64,000 nucleotides of DNA from Sphingobium chungbukense. Its GTDB lineage: Bacteria > Pseudomonadota > Alphaproteobacteria > Sphingomonadales > Sphingomonadaceae. A program made the translations under genes and the position numbers. The stretch covers positions 60,072 through 124,071 of the forward strand of contig NZ_LBIC01000020.1 in NCBI RefSeq assembly GCF_001005725.1. The letters are read 5' to 3'. Of the stretch, positions 37,468 through 47,031 are shown one piece after another (the stretch's first letter is position 1; each line of letters begins with the position of its first letter). Under the pieces are notes generated by a model. That model was not told where the DNA came from. It worked only from the letters and a program-made list of their open reading frames with translations, and did not search any database.

Positions 37468-38972
37468 GCGGGCGAGCTTTCCGTGGCCAGGGGTAGCATG
37501 ATGGTGATGACGGTGCCGCGCCCGCCTGGCCCCGGAGAGGCAGCCCCGATCCGGCCGCCAGCCGCTTCTGTGAAGCCCTTGGCGATGGCGAGGCCAAGTC
37601 CGCTTCCGCGTGGCGACGGGCGGGGGCGGGCAACCCGGTAGAAGCGGGTGAAGACCCTTTCCAGATCGTCAGGCGGGATGCCCTGTCCTTCGTCGGAGAC
37701 GCAGATGACGCAAAAATCGCCGTCGCGGCCTACATCGAGGTGGATGCTGGTTCCATCGTCGCTGTAGATGATCGCATTGTCGAGCACATTGACCAGTACG
37801 AGATCGAACAGCGCGGCATCCACATTGACCAGCAGATCCTCGTCGCTCATCCGGCGCACGATCCGGCGATGGCTCGCCCGGGGACGGACCCTCTGGACGA
37901 TCGCGCTCATCGTGTCGGCCACGCCCAGCGTCTGCCTGCGGGCAAGCGATTGTCCCGCCTCGAGCCGGCTCATCTCCAGCAGATTGGAGGTGTAGCGATT
38001 GAGGCGATCGCATTCACTGACGATGCCGCGCAGCAGCCGCTCAGCCGCTGCCGGATCGAGCCTGTCGCGAAACTCGATGAGGCTTGAGGCAGAAGCGCTG
38101 ATCGCGGTGAGGGGCGTCCGAAAATCGTGGCTTACCGACGAGATCAGGGCCGTCTTGAGTTCCTCTGTCCTGGCCTGGGCGCGCCGCTCGGCATTGCTCT
38201 CTGAAAGCGCGGCGCGCTCGACCGCCAGGGCGATGAGATTGGCGAGCGCCGACATGAAGGCCTTGTCGGGTGGCCGGGACAGGCCGTGGCCGAACAGAAT
38301 GGCCCCTTCAAATCCCGCGGCGCTGTCGAGGCGATAGACGGTATAGGGACCCTCCTCCCGGGGGCTGTCCTCGCTATCTGCCGCTTTCCGCACAAGCTGG
38401 AGGCCGATGTCATCGCTTGGGCCGTTTACGGCGGCATCGAATGTGCCGTCTCTCACGAGGAAGAGCGTTGCCAGCGTATCGAACGAACCTGACAGATGAT
38501 CGTCGAGCGCGCTGGCGATATCGGGGACGCGGACGGCGGACTGGAGGGACCGGCTGATCTCGAGCAGGCTGCTCAGCTGGCGGTAGCTGTCGTCGGCGGC
38601 CCTCGCGCGATCCTTCAGCCTTGCGGCGAGGACCCCGGCCACGACAGCGCACAGGCTGAACAGGAGCAGGGGAATGACGTCCCGGCCAGTGGAAATCTCG
38701 AAGCTCAGAACCGGCTCGACCAGATAGAAATTATAGAGGAGGAAGGCGGCTGTTGCCGCGGCAAGTGCCGCGCCCAGGCCGCCGAGCGCGCCGCAGATCA
38801 CCACGCCCAGGACGAAAAGCAGGGCGGCGGCCACGCGTCCCAGCCCGGGCTGGGCATAGATGGCGATGAACCAGGACGGCAGGACGACAGCCCCGGCCAG
38901 GAGCGCGGCACGCCATGAGAGCGCCCCTGCGCGCGGTTGCGAAAACGTCCTTTGATGCTTCCTGTCGATCAT
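37464..38972 (-). CDS. KdpD-like sensor histidine kinase lacking the N-terminal KdpD domain
   Basis: A 502-residue sensor kinase. Four closely packed helices (residues 22-110, DUF4118-type) are followed by a GAF-like region, HisKA with ALISSVSHDFRTPLTAIS and HATPase with VNVLDNAIIYSDDG, DEGQGIPPDDLERVF and GSGLGLAIAKGF. Full KdpD is about 890 residues; the N-terminal USP/KdpD domain that binds ATP and senses cyclic di-AMP or K+ is absent. This is the short form found beside kdpE. It is the first gene of the kdpD-kdpE-otsA operon. The input signal is probably osmotic or K+-related, by family inference. Confidence 0.88.
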   Translation of the reverse strand: MIDRKHQRTFSQPRAGALSWRAALLAGAVVLPSWFIAIYAQPGLGRVAAALLFVLGVVICGALGGLGAALAAATAAFLLYNFYLVEPVLSFEISTGRDVIPLLLFSLCAVVAGVLAARLKDRARAADDSYRQLSSLLEISRSLQSAVRVPDIASALDDHLSGSFDTLATLFLVRDGTFDAAVNGPSDDIGLQLVRKAADSEDSPREEGPYTVYRLDSAAGFEGAILFGHGLSRPPDKAFMSALANLIALAVERAALSESNAERRAQARTEELKTALISSVSHDFRTPLTAISASASSLIEFRDRLDPAAAERLLRGIVSECDRLNRYTSNLLEMSRLEAGQSLARRQTLGVADTMSAIVQRVRPRASHRRIVRRMSDEDLLVNVDAALFDLVLVNVLDNAIIYSDDGTSIHLDVGRDGDFCVICVSDEGQGIPPDDLERVFTRFYRVARPRPSPRGSGLGLAIAKGFTEAAGGRIGAASPGPGGRGTVITIMLPLATESSPA

Positions 38973-39251
38973 GGACGCAAGATCGCCCGCCGGCTGAAGA
39001 AAAGAGGCATTTCCCGTCTTAGCCAGCAGGCCCGGGGCGGTCCATGTATATAAAAGCTATAATAACGCCACGGCGCCGTGTCTGTCTAAAAGGCAAGAGA
39101 GAGGCGTCCGGCTCGCGGCCGGACTGACAGTCCATGAGATGATTTGGATGCTGTACGGCGAAATATCTTTGCGGCTCATATCCTCCCCGCGGCGCACCTG
39201 CGCCAGGGACATGATAATCGCCCTTCCCTTTTACCAAGACATAAGGGCGGC

Positions 39252-39707
39252 ATGAAGCACAAGGAGCAGTTCACGACCGCAGCGCCGACTGGCAGACCCC
39301 GATTTCCCAGACCGGTCATCATTCTTGTGGTGGAAGATGAAGCCCTGGTCAGCATGAATGTGTGCGAGTTTCTGGTCGACCAGGAGTTCACCGTTTTCGC
39401 CGCGCAGGATGTCGAGGAGGCGCTTGGCGTTCTCCACCAGCTTGACGGCCGGATCGACCTCGTCTTCACCGATGTGAACATGCCCGGCGCGCAGGACGGC
39501 TTCGACCTGGTTCGTGAGGTGAGCCGGCGCTGGCCCGAGATCAGGATATTGGTGACCTCGGCCGGCCTGAACGGGCAGGAGCCCCCGGCGGACCTGCGGC
39601 ACTTTGGTCCCATCCTTGCCAAGCCCTACCGGCTCGATGTCCTCGCCTTGAAGATCATCGACGCCATATTCCCGCCTTCTGAACCAATAGACCTATTGGC
39701 GACCTAG
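39252..39707 (+). CDS. Stand-alone receiver domain response regulator
   Basis: A 151-residue protein consisting of a single receiver domain (VVEDEALVSMN, phospho-acceptor Asp in LVFTDVNMPGAQDG, Lys in ILAKPYRLD) with a short basic N-terminus and no output domain. The start at 39252 has an AAGGGCGG ribosome binding site. Such single-domain proteins of the Sma0114/CpdR type shuttle phosphate or bind kinases. It lies divergently from the kdpD operon and 75 nt before an exported repeat protein. Partner unknown. Confidence 0.85.
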   Translation: MKHKEQFTTAAPTGRPRFPRPVIILVVEDEALVSMNVCEFLVDQEFTVFAAQDVEEALGVLHQLDGRIDLVFTDVNMPGAQDGFDLVREVSRRWPEIRILVTSAGLNGQEPPADLRHFGPILAKPYRLDVLALKIIDAIFPPSEPIDLLAT

Positions 39708-39782
39708 GCATTCCCTCAAGGCAACCGTGGCTGCTTGTCGGAGTTCAACCTCCCTGAGAGCCATCAAAGCGGAGAAAAATCG

Positions 39783-40538
39783 ATGTATAAAACTGTACTG
39801 ACGACCCTCTTCCTGTCCACTGCCCTGCCCGCCGCCGCGCAGGAAGCCGCAGCGCCCGCGGTTCCTCAAGCGCCGGCGGCAACTGCGGCGCCGGCGCCCA
39901 CCGCCGCTGCCGCCGCTACCCTCAGCCAGGAACAGATCGTTGCCTTCAACAAGGCCGTGACCGATTTCACCGCTGGCCAGCAGGCGCAGCAAAAGGGCGA
40001 CAATGCGACGGCTCTTGCCAAATATGAAGCGGCGCTTCCGGCAATCCGCGACGCAGTCAAAACCCAGCCCGAGAAGATCGACAATGTGAACTTCCTCGCC
40101 AACGCGCTCTACGCTGCGGCTGCTGCGAACGCGGCCTTGCAGAAACTGGACGCTGTCGCTCCCCTCTATGAAGAAAGCCTGCCCCATTGGCGCAAGGTCG
40201 TCGCCGCCAGGCCTGCCGATGCGCAGAGCAGGGGCGTGCTGACCGGCATCCTCATCCAGCTGGGGAATTTCAGGCTCGGCAAGCAGGACAAGGCAGGCGC
40301 GGCGCCGCTTTATGCCGAAGCGATCCCGCTCGCCCGCAAGACCGCCGCTGAACAGTCCAATCCTGTCAACCGCAATCTTCTGCTCGCAGCGCTCATCGGC
40401 GCGAGCCAGACCAGTGAGGATCAGGCGCTCAAGGACGAAGCCGCGACGATGTCGAAGGCGATGCTCGCCGATGGATCGGTCGACGCGGCCAACAAGCCTT
40501 CCGCCCAGGTTCTTGCACAGGCAGCCAAGGCCGGCTGA
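39783..40538 (+). CDS. Exported Ala-rich helical-repeat (TPR-like) protein
   Basis: A 251-residue protein with a signal peptide (MYKTVLTTLFLSTALPAAAQ), an Ala/Pro-rich linker (residues 20-55) and a helical part with repeat-like motifs (ALAKYEAALPAI, NVNFLANALYAAAAANAAL, GVLTGILIQLGNFRL, AGAAPLYAEAIPLA) resembling tetratricopeptide repeats. GGAG lies ten bases before the ATG. The TPR-like fold suggests a periplasmic scaffold role. No catalytic motif is seen. The upstream receiver gene is 75 nt away on the same strand. Confidence 0.7.
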   Translation: MYKTVLTTLFLSTALPAAAQEAAAPAVPQAPAATAAPAPTAAAAATLSQEQIVAFNKAVTDFTAGQQAQQKGDNATALAKYEAALPAIRDAVKTQPEKIDNVNFLANALYAAAAANAALQKLDAVAPLYEESLPHWRKVVAARPADAQSRGVLTGILIQLGNFRLGKQDKAGAAPLYAEAIPLARKTAAEQSNPVNRNLLLAALIGASQTSEDQALKDEAATMSKAMLADGSVDAANKPSAQVLAQAAKAG

Positions 40539-40776
40539 GGCCGGTTGTCCGGCGCGCCCTCGGGTCTGCATGCTCGAGGCGCGCCGAAACTGTGACCAGT
40601 CAGGCGGTCACAACCACCCTTTGCTTTCTGACGCGAGGACAGGGGCTCGACCTTGCACGGGCCGGCGTTCGTCTTGGGCGGCGCGCGTGGACAGATGAAC
40701 CGCCTCTCAAATCCTGTCGCCAACGCCTGCATCTTGCAAACCGGGTTGCCCGGTCCGCTCCTGCAGGAAGCCTGCG

Positions 40777-42048
40777 CTACGCAGCTTTTGTCGAAGGCTC
40801 GGGCAGGACCGCCAGCATGGAGAGATCGGCGCCCGTCGGACGCTGAAACAGCTGCAGACCAAAATCAGGCAGTATCGCGATCAGATGATCGAAGATGTCA
40901 GCCTGTATGCCTTCATATTCCGCCCAGACCGTACTGGTGGCGAAGGCATAGATCTCGAGCGGCAGCCCGTTCTCGCTGGGCGCAAGCTGGCGTACGAGCA
41001 AGGTCTTGTCCTGCGCGATATCCCGCCGGGATTGCAGATAGGCCAGCACATAGGCGCGAAATGTGCCGACATTCGTCAATCGTCTGCCATTGACCAGGTC
41101 GTCGGCGCCATGCTCCCTGTTCCAGCGGTCGATTTCCTGTCTCTTCGTCTCGAGATAGGGGCGCAGAACGAGGAAGCGGGCCATCTTCTTGACATCGTCC
41201 TCGTCAAGGAAGCGCACGCTGTTCTGGTCGATCATCACTGAGCGCATGATGCGCCGTCCACCCGATTCCGACATGCCGCGCCAGTTGCGGAAGCTCTCCG
41301 AGATCAGCCGGTGCGTGGGCACCGTGGTGATCGTCTTGTCGAAATTCTGGATCTTCACCGTATGCAGCGCGATATCGATGACGTCGCCGTTCGCGCTGAG
41401 CTGGGGCATTTCAATCCAGTCGCCCACCCGCACCATGTCATTGGAGCCGATCTGGACCGAGGCGACCAGGGACAGGATCGTGTCCTTGAACACCAGCATC
41501 AACACGGCAGCCATCGCGCCAAGCCCTGACAGGAGCAGCAGCGGCGACTGGTTCATGAGCGCGGCGATGATCAGGATCGCGGCCGCGCCATAGACCAGCA
41601 GCTTGCCGAGCTGCACATAGCCCTTGATGGGGCGGTTCGCAGCGTTCGGGCGGCGCTGGTAGAGGTCATTGAGCAGCGCCAGGCCGCCGCTCACCGCTAT
41701 GGCGATCGTGAGGATGATGAAGGCCGTGCACAGGCTTCTAACGAACGCGCTGGCCCCTTCGGGCAGATGGGGTACAGCGCCGATGCCGGCCGCGATCGCC
41801 AGGGCGGGCACGATGTTCGACAGACGCGCGACGATCGCGCCGATATGCTGTGCTTCAATGCGAAAGGGCAGGTGGTTCAGCAGCCGCAGCAGCAGCCGTA
41901 GCACGATGCGCTTGGCGATCCAGTTGGCAGCCCATGCGAATATGCCAAGCAGCAGCAGCGCCAGCGCGCTCTGCACCCACGGCTCATTCACATAGCCGCG
42001 CGTCAATATCGATATGCTGTCGCTGGAAACCGGAAGGTTGGTAATCAC
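40777..42048 (-). CDS. Mechanosensitive channel of the MscS/YbdG family
   Basis: A 423-residue inner membrane protein with five N-terminal helices (one near residues 25-48, others at 90-190) and an MscS beta domain and C-terminal cage (GSNDMVRVGDWIEMPQLSANG, VKIQNFDKTITTVPTHRL, SFRNWRGMSESGGRRIMR), the latter typical of the YbdG/MscM subgroup. It would gate on membrane tension and release solutes on osmotic downshock. It is the last gene of the ectoine operon group and overlaps the MFS transporter upstream by 4 nt, so solute synthesis, uptake and release are co-encoded. Confidence 0.9.
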   Translation of the reverse strand: MITNLPVSSDSISILTRGYVNEPWVQSALALLLLGIFAWAANWIAKRIVLRLLLRLLNHLPFRIEAQHIGAIVARLSNIVPALAIAAGIGAVPHLPEGASAFVRSLCTAFIILTIAIAVSGGLALLNDLYQRRPNAANRPIKGYVQLGKLLVYGAAAILIIAALMNQSPLLLLSGLGAMAAVLMLVFKDTILSLVASVQIGSNDMVRVGDWIEMPQLSANGDVIDIALHTVKIQNFDKTITTVPTHRLISESFRNWRGMSESGGRRIMRSVMIDQNSVRFLDEDDVKKMARFLVLRPYLETKRQEIDRWNREHGADDLVNGRRLTNVGTFRAYVLAYLQSRRDIAQDKTLLVRQLAPSENGLPLEIYAFATSTVWAEYEGIQADIFDHLIAILPDFGLQLFQRPTGADLSMLAVLPEPSTKAA

Positions 42049-43382
42049 GCCCGTTTCTCCGCGAAGGGATCGCCATGGAGCGAGCGGCCCGCCGTCTCGG
42101 GCATGAAGTGCAGCGCGATCAGACCGACGATGCAGGCCAGCATCATGTAAAAGGCGGGCATGAGTTCATTGCCGGTGAGGCTGATCAGCCCGCTGCCGAT
42201 CGCCGGCGCGGTCCCGCCAAAGATGCTCGTCGATACATTATAGGCAATGGCGAAGCCCGCAAAGCGCACCCTGGTGGGGAACAGCGCGGGGAAAGTGGCC
42301 GTGATCGTCGCGAGTTGCGGCACATAAAGCAGCCCTAGAACGGCAAATCCTAGAAGGGCGCCCGCAAGCCCCGTCGCCATCAGCAGATAGAGCGGCACCA
42401 CAGCGACGAGCAGCCCGATCAGCGATATGCGCCACATCGCCCGTCGGCCAACCCTGTCGGACCAGGCGCCGGCGAAGGGCAGGAACGCCATCATCGCGAG
42501 CATGCCGATGATCGGGACGATCAGCGCCTCGTCGGCCGATAATCCGATCCGGCGGTGGAGATAGGTCGGCATGTAGCTAAGAAGCGTATAGTTGACCACA
42601 TTGAGCGCCACGACCAGCCCGGCGACCACCAGCATGGGGCGCCAGTGCCGGCGCACAAGAAGAGGAAGGCGAGGCGATGGCTGCCCCGCATCATGGAGCG
42701 CCGCCGCTCGGAAGACGGGCGTATCCTCCATCTTCGATCGCAGATACATGCCGACCAACCCCATGGGCGCCGCGACCAGGAACGGCACGCGCCATCCCCA
42801 GGCGTGCATCGCCGCATCGCCCAGCAGCAGCGAGAAGCCCAGCATCAGGGCCGCCCCCAGCGAAAAGCCTGCCAGCGTCCCGAATTCGAGGAAGCTGCCG
42901 TAAAAGCCGCGCCGCTCGTCGGGCGCATATTCGGCCATGAAGGTGGCCGCACCGCCATATTCGCCGCCGGTCGAGAAACCCTGCACCATGCGCAGCGCGA
43001 TGAGCAGCACCGGCGCCCAGAAACCGATGCGCGCATGATCGGGTATCAGACCCACGCACAGTATCGCGCCCGACATCAGCAATATGGTGAGCGCCAGTAC
43101 GGATTTGCGCCCAAGCCGGTCTCCAAGCGGACCCCAGAAAAGCCCGCCGAGCGGGCGCACGAGGAAGGAGATCGCGAAAGTCGCCAGGGCGAACAAAATG
43201 GCCTGTTGCGTGCTGCCTGGCAGCAGCGCTGCGGATATGTAGGTGATCCCGTAAGCATAGATGCCGTAGTCGAACCACTCGGTCGCATTGCCAAGGGCAG
43301 ACGCCGCGATGGCACGGCGCAGCGTGGCGGCATCGGTCTGCCTTGGGGAAGGGAAGGGGTGAATGGTGGCAGAGGTCGTCAT
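42045..43382 (-). CDS. MFS metabolite:H+ symporter of the ProP type
   Basis: A 445-residue major facilitator with 12 helices. The N-terminal ASALGNATEWFDYGIYAYG and the RPLGGLFWGPLGDRLGRK loop after helix 2, plus GFSTGGEYGGAATFMAEY, define the MHS subfamily to which ProP (proline/betaine/ectoine uptake) belongs. Given its place in an ectoine gene cluster, uptake of compatible solutes is a sound inference. The coiled-coil osmosensor tail of E. coli ProP is absent. It overlaps the MscS gene by 4 nt and is 9 nt after the next MFS gene. Confidence 0.88.
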   Translation of the reverse strand: MTTSATIHPFPSPRQTDAATLRRAIAASALGNATEWFDYGIYAYGITYISAALLPGSTQQAILFALATFAISFLVRPLGGLFWGPLGDRLGRKSVLALTILLMSGAILCVGLIPDHARIGFWAPVLLIALRMVQGFSTGGEYGGAATFMAEYAPDERRGFYGSFLEFGTLAGFSLGAALMLGFSLLLGDAAMHAWGWRVPFLVAAPMGLVGMYLRSKMEDTPVFRAAALHDAGQPSPRLPLLVRRHWRPMLVVAGLVVALNVVNYTLLSYMPTYLHRRIGLSADEALIVPIIGMLAMMAFLPFAGAWSDRVGRRAMWRISLIGLLVAVVPLYLLMATGLAGALLGFAVLGLLYVPQLATITATFPALFPTRVRFAGFAIAYNVSTSIFGGTAPAIGSGLISLTGNELMPAFYMMLACIVGLIALHFMPETAGRSLHGDPFAEKRA

Positions 43383-43391
43383 CGTCTCACG

Positions 43392-44630
43392 TCATCCTGC
43401 GGCGGTTTCATCATCCGAGACATTGGGGTCGAGCAGCGAGGCCATCGGTGTCGTGCGCGGCACGATCTGGAAATCCTGCTGATATTTTCCCGGCACAGGC
43501 GCACAGGCCTGCTGCCGCCATAACCCGACCGCCATGGCCAGCCCGGCGCTCAGAGCTATGAACAGGAACAGTCCTCCCGTTCCCGCCACGGTCATGAAGC
43601 CCGCGCCTATGAGCGGCCCCAGCGCCGCGCCCACGGAGTAGATCAGCACCAGCCGGCCGCTCGCCGCTACCCTTTCTGTTTCCAGCAGGCGGTCGTTGCA
43701 ATGCGCCACGCACAGCGGATAAAGAGCAAAGCTCAGGCCGCCGAACAGCGCGCCCAGCCCCATGAGCAGGGGGCCGCCGCCGATCAGCGATAGCGCCAGA
43801 CTGACCAGTGCCGCCGCGGTGAAACTGCCCACGATCACCTGACGCCGGTCATGCCGGTCGGACAGACGTCCCAGCGGCCATTGCAGCGCCACTCCGCCCA
43901 GGATCACGATGAGCATGAACCCCGCGGTTTGCGAAAGGTCGAGGCCCAGCCGCCGGACATGGACCGCCGCCAGGCCGTAGAAGGCGCCGAGCATCATCCC
44001 GGTGGCGAGGGCGCCCCACGCGCCGAGCGGCGATGCAGCGAGCAGCGAACGGATCGAGAAGGCGCTCGCCTCGACCGGCGCGGGTGCGGCACTGCGCGTG
44101 AGGCACAAGGGGATGATGGCGAGCGAAATGAGAATGGACGCGAGCTGGAAGGGGATCGCGGGCAGCGACCCGCTCGCTCCGAGCAGCAGTTGCCCGATTG
44201 CCTGCCCTGAATAGAGCGCGACCATATAGGCGGCAAGCACGCTGCCGCGCATCTGCGGCTCTGTGCGATCGTTGAGCCAGCTTTCCAGGCACACGAAAAC
44301 GCCTGCCACGCAGATGCCGTCGATCAGCCGCAAGAGCATCCAGAACAGCGGCTGCGTCCACAGCGCATAGGATAATGTGCTGGCCGACAGCAGGGCGACG
44401 AAAGCGGCAAAGGCGCGAATATGGCCTACCCGCCGCACTATGCCGCCCGCCCGCAGCGACCCGATGATCAGCCCGCCGAAATAGGCGGTGGCGACGATGC
44501 CGATGGTCATCGTGCCGCTGCCCGCCCGATTGAGCCGCAGGCTGATCAGGGTTGCCAGAAATCCGCTGCCCGCCATCAGCATGAAGATGGACAGCAAAAG
44601 GCTGCGCACGGGTTGGATGGCCAATAGCAT
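43392..44630 (-). CDS. MFS transporter of the YcaD type
   Basis: A 412-residue major facilitator with 12 predicted helices (SLLLSIFMLMAGSGFLATLISLRLNRAG at the start, FGGLIIGSLRAGGIVRRVGHIRAFA, RLIDGICVAGVFVCLESWLNDRT). These features match the YcaD/YfkF-like branch of the family. The substrate is unknown; the location between ask and a ProP-type transporter in the ectoine operon suggests export or uptake of an osmolyte. It starts 20 nt after the aspartate kinase stop. The C-terminal 40 residues are hydrophilic. Confidence 0.85.
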   Translation of the reverse strand: MLLAIQPVRSLLLSIFMLMAGSGFLATLISLRLNRAGSGTMTIGIVATAYFGGLIIGSLRAGGIVRRVGHIRAFAAFVALLSASTLSYALWTQPLFWMLLRLIDGICVAGVFVCLESWLNDRTEPQMRGSVLAAYMVALYSGQAIGQLLLGASGSLPAIPFQLASILISLAIIPLCLTRSAAPAPVEASAFSIRSLLAASPLGAWGALATGMMLGAFYGLAAVHVRRLGLDLSQTAGFMLIVILGGVALQWPLGRLSDRHDRRQVIVGSFTAAALVSLALSLIGGGPLLMGLGALFGGLSFALYPLCVAHCNDRLLETERVAASGRLVLIYSVGAALGPLIGAGFMTVAGTGGLFLFIALSAGLAMAVGLWRQQACAPVPGKYQQDFQIVPRTTPMASLLDPNVSDDETAAG

Positions 44631-44650
44631 GACAGTCGATCGGACGCCGT

Positions 44651-46090
44651 TCAGGCGGCGCGCCGTCCTTCCAAAGCCGTCTTGTCGCGCTCCACCAAGG
44701 CGCTGTGCAGCGCCCGGACGGCGGCATCATAATGTTCGACATCGACGATGAACTGCACATCGACATTGCGGATCTGGTGCTGCATCGCGATGACGCCGAT
44801 CCCTTCATCGTCCAGCGCGCGCAGCGCATCGGCGACCAGAGAGGGCCGGGATATGTCGCTTCCGATTACCGACACCATCGCCACCGGATGAGCCGAGATC
44901 GAGGCATCCAGATAGCGTTGCTGGAGATCGTCGATGACCCGCTTCACCATCGCCGCGTCTGCCGACAGATAATGGGTGATGGTGTTGGCGTTGGATGATT
45001 TGCTGACGATCCAGGCGCCATGCCGCGTGAGCGCCTCCAATATGGCGGCGTCATAGCCCTTCACGCCCACCATGTCCTGTTCGAAGAACTGGAGCGCCTG
45101 GGCGTGGCGGATGCCGGTCACGATCTCGACGCGCGGGCTTTCGGACACATAATCGCCGCAGATCAGCGTCCCGCCATCTTCCCGGTCGAACGTGTTGCGC
45201 ACGCGTAGCGGAATATTGGTCTGGCGCAGCCCGCGCCCGGCGCCGGGATGGATCGCCTCCATGCCCAGATTGGCCAGCTGATCGGCGACGTCATAATTGG
45301 TCCGCCCGATCTTGCGCGCCTTGTCCGTTCCGACCAGCTTGGGGTCGGCGCTCGACAGGTGGAATTCCTTGTGGATGATCGCCTCGCGCGCCCTGGTCAG
45401 CACCGCGATGCGCGAGAAGGTCATTTCCGAATAGCCCCGCGCGTAACGGCGCACCATGCCCTCGCTGCAGCCTGCATAGCCCGTGACGATCGGCATGGTG
45501 GAAGACAGATCGATCGGAGCGAGCGCCGTCATGATCCGCTCGTCGAGTTGCTGCATATTCTGTTGGTGCCAAAGCGTCAGGTCCACGAAGACAGCATTGA
45601 CGCCCCGGTCGCGCAGCAACAGGGCGGTGCTGTGGGCGCTATGCGCCTCGCCCAGCCCGGCCAGCATTTCGCGCACGGTTGCGAGCTGCTCCTTGACGCA
45701 GAAGCGCCCATGGCTGCGCAGCCGCGCCAGATCGTTCAGACAGGCCGCCGCTGCATCGATCCGCATATCGACGAATGCGTCGGCTTCGCGTCGGCTGTCC
45801 GCCCGCGCGAACATCTGTGCATTGCGCGATTGCATGGCGACGCGCACCGCTTCCATCGCCTCGCGCCAGCCGTCCCCGCCATCATCCGCGACGAAGCGGC
45901 CGTAGACGCCCGGCTGACCGCTCTTCTTATGTTCCAGCAGCAGGTCGGTCATCCCCGCATAGGCGGACACGACGAAGATGCGGTTGTAGAGTTCAGTCCC
46001 CTTTCGGCCGCTGATCAGGACATTGTCGAACAGTATGGCCGTCTCGGCCATGGATGTGCCACCGATCTTCTCGACGCTATGGCGGTTCAT
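44651..46090 (-). CDS. ask_ect: Ectoine-cluster aspartate kinase
   Basis: A 479-residue aspartokinase that makes aspartyl-4-phosphate, the first step to aspartate semialdehyde for ectoine synthesis. The N-terminus (HSVEKIGGTSMAE) carries the K-x-GGTS nucleotide-binding motif. Two ACT-like domains at the C-terminus (about residues 330-470) begin VGVKGYDAAILEAL and GVIAMQHQIRNVDVQFIV. Ectoine-cluster isoforms are less sensitive to lysine/threonine feedback. The ATG overlaps the ectD stop (ATGA), so it is the fifth gene of ectABCD-ask. Supply of precursor during salt stress is its likely role. Confidence 0.9.
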   Translation of the reverse strand: MNRHSVEKIGGTSMAETAILFDNVLISGRKGTELYNRIFVVSAYAGMTDLLLEHKKSGQPGVYGRFVADDGGDGWREAMEAVRVAMQSRNAQMFARADSRREADAFVDMRIDAAAACLNDLARLRSHGRFCVKEQLATVREMLAGLGEAHSAHSTALLLRDRGVNAVFVDLTLWHQQNMQQLDERIMTALAPIDLSSTMPIVTGYAGCSEGMVRRYARGYSEMTFSRIAVLTRAREAIIHKEFHLSSADPKLVGTDKARKIGRTNYDVADQLANLGMEAIHPGAGRGLRQTNIPLRVRNTFDREDGGTLICGDYVSESPRVEIVTGIRHAQALQFFEQDMVGVKGYDAAILEALTRHGAWIVSKSSNANTITHYLSADAAMVKRVIDDLQQRYLDASISAHPVAMVSVIGSDISRPSLVADALRALDDEGIGVIAMQHQIRNVDVQFIVDVEHYDAAVRALHSALVERDKTALEGRRAA

Positions 46091-47007
46091 ATCAGCACCT
46101 CCTCGGCCAGCGGACCTGATACAGGTATGATCGGCTGTGGCGCGCCGCGCGCCGCGATGAATTCCGGGCGCGGCTTGTCGACCCCGAAGGGCGCGGCCAA
46201 CCGGTTGCTGACGGCATTATAGACCAGGAAGGCGTTGGCGCGGGGGAAGGGCGTGATATTGCCGTTCGATCCATGCATGATGTTGCAATCGAAAATCACG
46301 ACCGACCCGGGCTTGCCCGTTGGCGCCACGATGCCATGCTTGTGAGCCAGCTCGGCCAGGCTGTCCTCGTCCGGTACGCCATATTCCTGTTGCTTCAATG
46401 ACATGCGATAATGATCCTCGGGCGTTTCGCCCACGCAGGTCAGGAAGCTGCGATGCGAGCCGGGGATCAGCATCAACGGCCCGTTGTGGGCTGTGTTTTC
46501 AGCCAGCAACACCGACATCGAAAGCGCCCGCATACGCGGCATTCCATCCTCGATGTGCCAGGTTTCAAAATCGCTGTGCCAATAGAATTCCTTGCCCCGA
46601 AATCCTGGCTTATAGTTGAGGCGGGACTGATGAATATAGACGTCGTCGCCCAGCAGGAATCGCGCGACATCGGCCAGCCGCCGATCTGCCGCGAGACGCG
46701 CGACGACCTGGCTTTGTGCATGGATGCGGAAGATCGATCGGATTTCCCGGCTGCCAGGCTCACTGATGACTGTCTCTTCTTCCAGCGCGTCGGGATCGGC
46801 CAGAAGCCTGCCGGCTTCGCGCTGGAGAAAGGCGACCTCCTCGTCTGAAAAGAGATTGTCCATCACCAGATAGCCATCGCGGTCAAACTGCGCCGCCTGT
46901 TCCATGCTGATGGGCGCGTCCGCGTTCCAGTCGCTGTGAACGACCGGGTCGAGGCGCGGCAAAAACTCCGCCACTTTCGCGTGGCGGGATGGGTAGACGT
47001 CTTGCAA
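46087..47007 (-). CDS. ectD: Ectoine 5-hydroxylase
   Basis: A 306-residue Fe(II)/2-oxoglutarate dioxygenase that converts ectoine to 5-hydroxyectoine. The iron triad is visible: His and Asp in FYWHSDFETWH, the distal His in DCNIMHGSNGN. The 2-oxoglutarate-binding Arg lies nearby in NITPFPRANAFLVYN. The N-terminus (DVYPSRHAKVAEFLPRLDPVVHSDW) matches the family, so the TTG at 47007 is used, with GGGGGGAAG six bases upstream. It follows ectC by 24 nt and overlaps ask. The organism should therefore make hydroxyectoine, useful for heat and drying as well as salt. Confidence 0.94.
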   Translation of the reverse strand: MQDVYPSRHAKVAEFLPRLDPVVHSDWNADAPISMEQAAQFDRDGYLVMDNLFSDEEVAFLQREAGRLLADPDALEEETVISEPGSREIRSIFRIHAQSQVVARLAADRRLADVARFLLGDDVYIHQSRLNYKPGFRGKEFYWHSDFETWHIEDGMPRMRALSMSVLLAENTAHNGPLMLIPGSHRSFLTCVGETPEDHYRMSLKQQEYGVPDEDSLAELAHKHGIVAPTGKPGSVVIFDCNIMHGSNGNITPFPRANAFLVYNAVSNRLAAPFGVDKPRPEFIAARGAPQPIIPVSGPLAEEVLI

Positions 47008-47031
47008 GGGACTTCCCCCCTTTCGTAAAGG

